6,721 nucleotides of DNA from an uncultured Veillonella sp. (lineage in GTDB: Bacteria; Bacillota; Negativicutes; Veillonellales; Veillonellaceae): contig NZ_CAKPTN010000088.1 of NCBI RefSeq assembly GCF_934190855.1, positions 1 to 6,721 on the forward strand. The letters run 5' to 3'. A model generated the notes under the pieces. The model had not been told where the DNA came from. It did not search any database and saw only the letters and a list, made by a program, of their open reading frames with translations. Shown here in pieces: positions 6,459 to 6,721 of this stretch. The stretch's first letter is position 1. Each line of letters opens with the position of its first letter. The translations under genes and the position numbers were made by a program.

Positions 6459-6721
6459 ATGGATTTAACACATTTTGATCAAGATGGTAATGCCTGGATG
6501 GTAGACGTATCCGATAAGGATATTACATCTCGCACAGCTGTAGCAGAAGGCTTTATTGCCATTAACGATGCTATTTATGAGCGTATCGCAGCGGGTACTA
6601 TGAAAAAGGGGGATGTCCTAAGCGTAGCGCAATTGGCTGCTATTATGGGGGCTAAACAAACGAGCAATCTCATTCCCCTATGCCATCCGCTGGCGTTGAC
6701 TAAGGTTGAGGTTCACTGCAC
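6459..6721 (+). CDS. moaC: Cyclic pyranopterin monophosphate synthase MoaC, 3' end missing
   Basis: MoaC converts the MoaA product (3',8-cyclo-7,8-dihydro-GTP) to cyclic pyranopterin monophosphate in molybdenum cofactor biosynthesis, in the cytosol. The first 87 codons are present, out of about 155-165 in the family, and the gene runs off the window. The sequence opens with [17 protein letters not shown] and continues with [21 protein letters not shown] and [17 protein letters not shown], which are MoaC hallmarks. K50 and H76 correspond to catalytic-site residues Lys51 and His77 of the E. coli enzyme. The start has a TAAGGA ribosome binding site six bases upstream, and homology begins right at this ATG. 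The second half, including the other catalytic lysine, lies outside. More molybdenum cofactor genes may follow downstream, but none can be seen. Confidence 0.95.
   Translation, partial: MDLTHFDQDGNAWMVDVSDKDITSRTAVAEGFIAINDAIYERIAAGTMKKGDVLSVAQLAAIMGAKQTSNLIPLCHPLALTKVEVHC

Overview
The window looks like an ordinary chromosomal segment of a low-to-moderate GC Firmicute-type bacterium. The style of the proteins, the strong AGGAGG-type ribosome binding sites and the AT-rich intergenic regions fit the Negativicutes, and Veillonella or a close relative is my best guess. That guess comes from general familiarity, not from a search. There are no transposases, phage genes, tRNA or rRNA genes, or CRISPR arrays.

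Layout, left to right. (1) Positions 3-1810 hold a two-gene K+ uptake operon on the + strand. It consists of the membrane subunit KtrB/TrkH, whose 5' end lies outside the window, and the cytosolic RCK subunit KtrA/TrkA. A clean intrinsic terminator at 1876-1903 follows. (2) Positions 1924-5529 hold a three-gene + strand cassette. It encodes a 268-residue protein made mainly of nine 22-residue repeats, a 366-residue MoxR-type AAA+ ATPase, and a 548-residue protein with a DUF2201-type metallopeptidase-like region followed by a VWA domain. The ATPase and VWA protein form a recognisable MoxR/VWA pair. The repeat protein sits 12 bases upstream of the ATPase and is the less familiar partner. (3) Positions 5530-5672 are a convergent intergenic region with two tandem small hairpins and a strong, probably bidirectional terminator. 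(4) Positions 5673-6350 on the - strand hold a UPF0173-type metallo-beta-lactamase-fold hydrolase with all its metal ligands. (5) Positions 6351-6458 are an AT-rich divergent promoter region. It is followed on the + strand by the first 87 codons of moaC (molybdenum cofactor biosynthesis), cut by the window edge.

How the genes work together: KtrA and KtrB form one transporter, with KtrA gating KtrB in response to bound nucleotide. In the cassette, the likely arrangement is an ATP-driven MoxR ring working with a VWA adaptor that binds metal at its MIDAS site, as in RavA-ViaA or the metal chelatases. The repeat protein could be a docking or substrate subunit, but that is inference. The most interesting points are this three-gene cassette, the loss of the first His of the HExxH-like motif in the VWA protein while its MIDAS residues are intact, and the intrinsic terminator lying between the only good promoter I can see and the first gene of the cassette.
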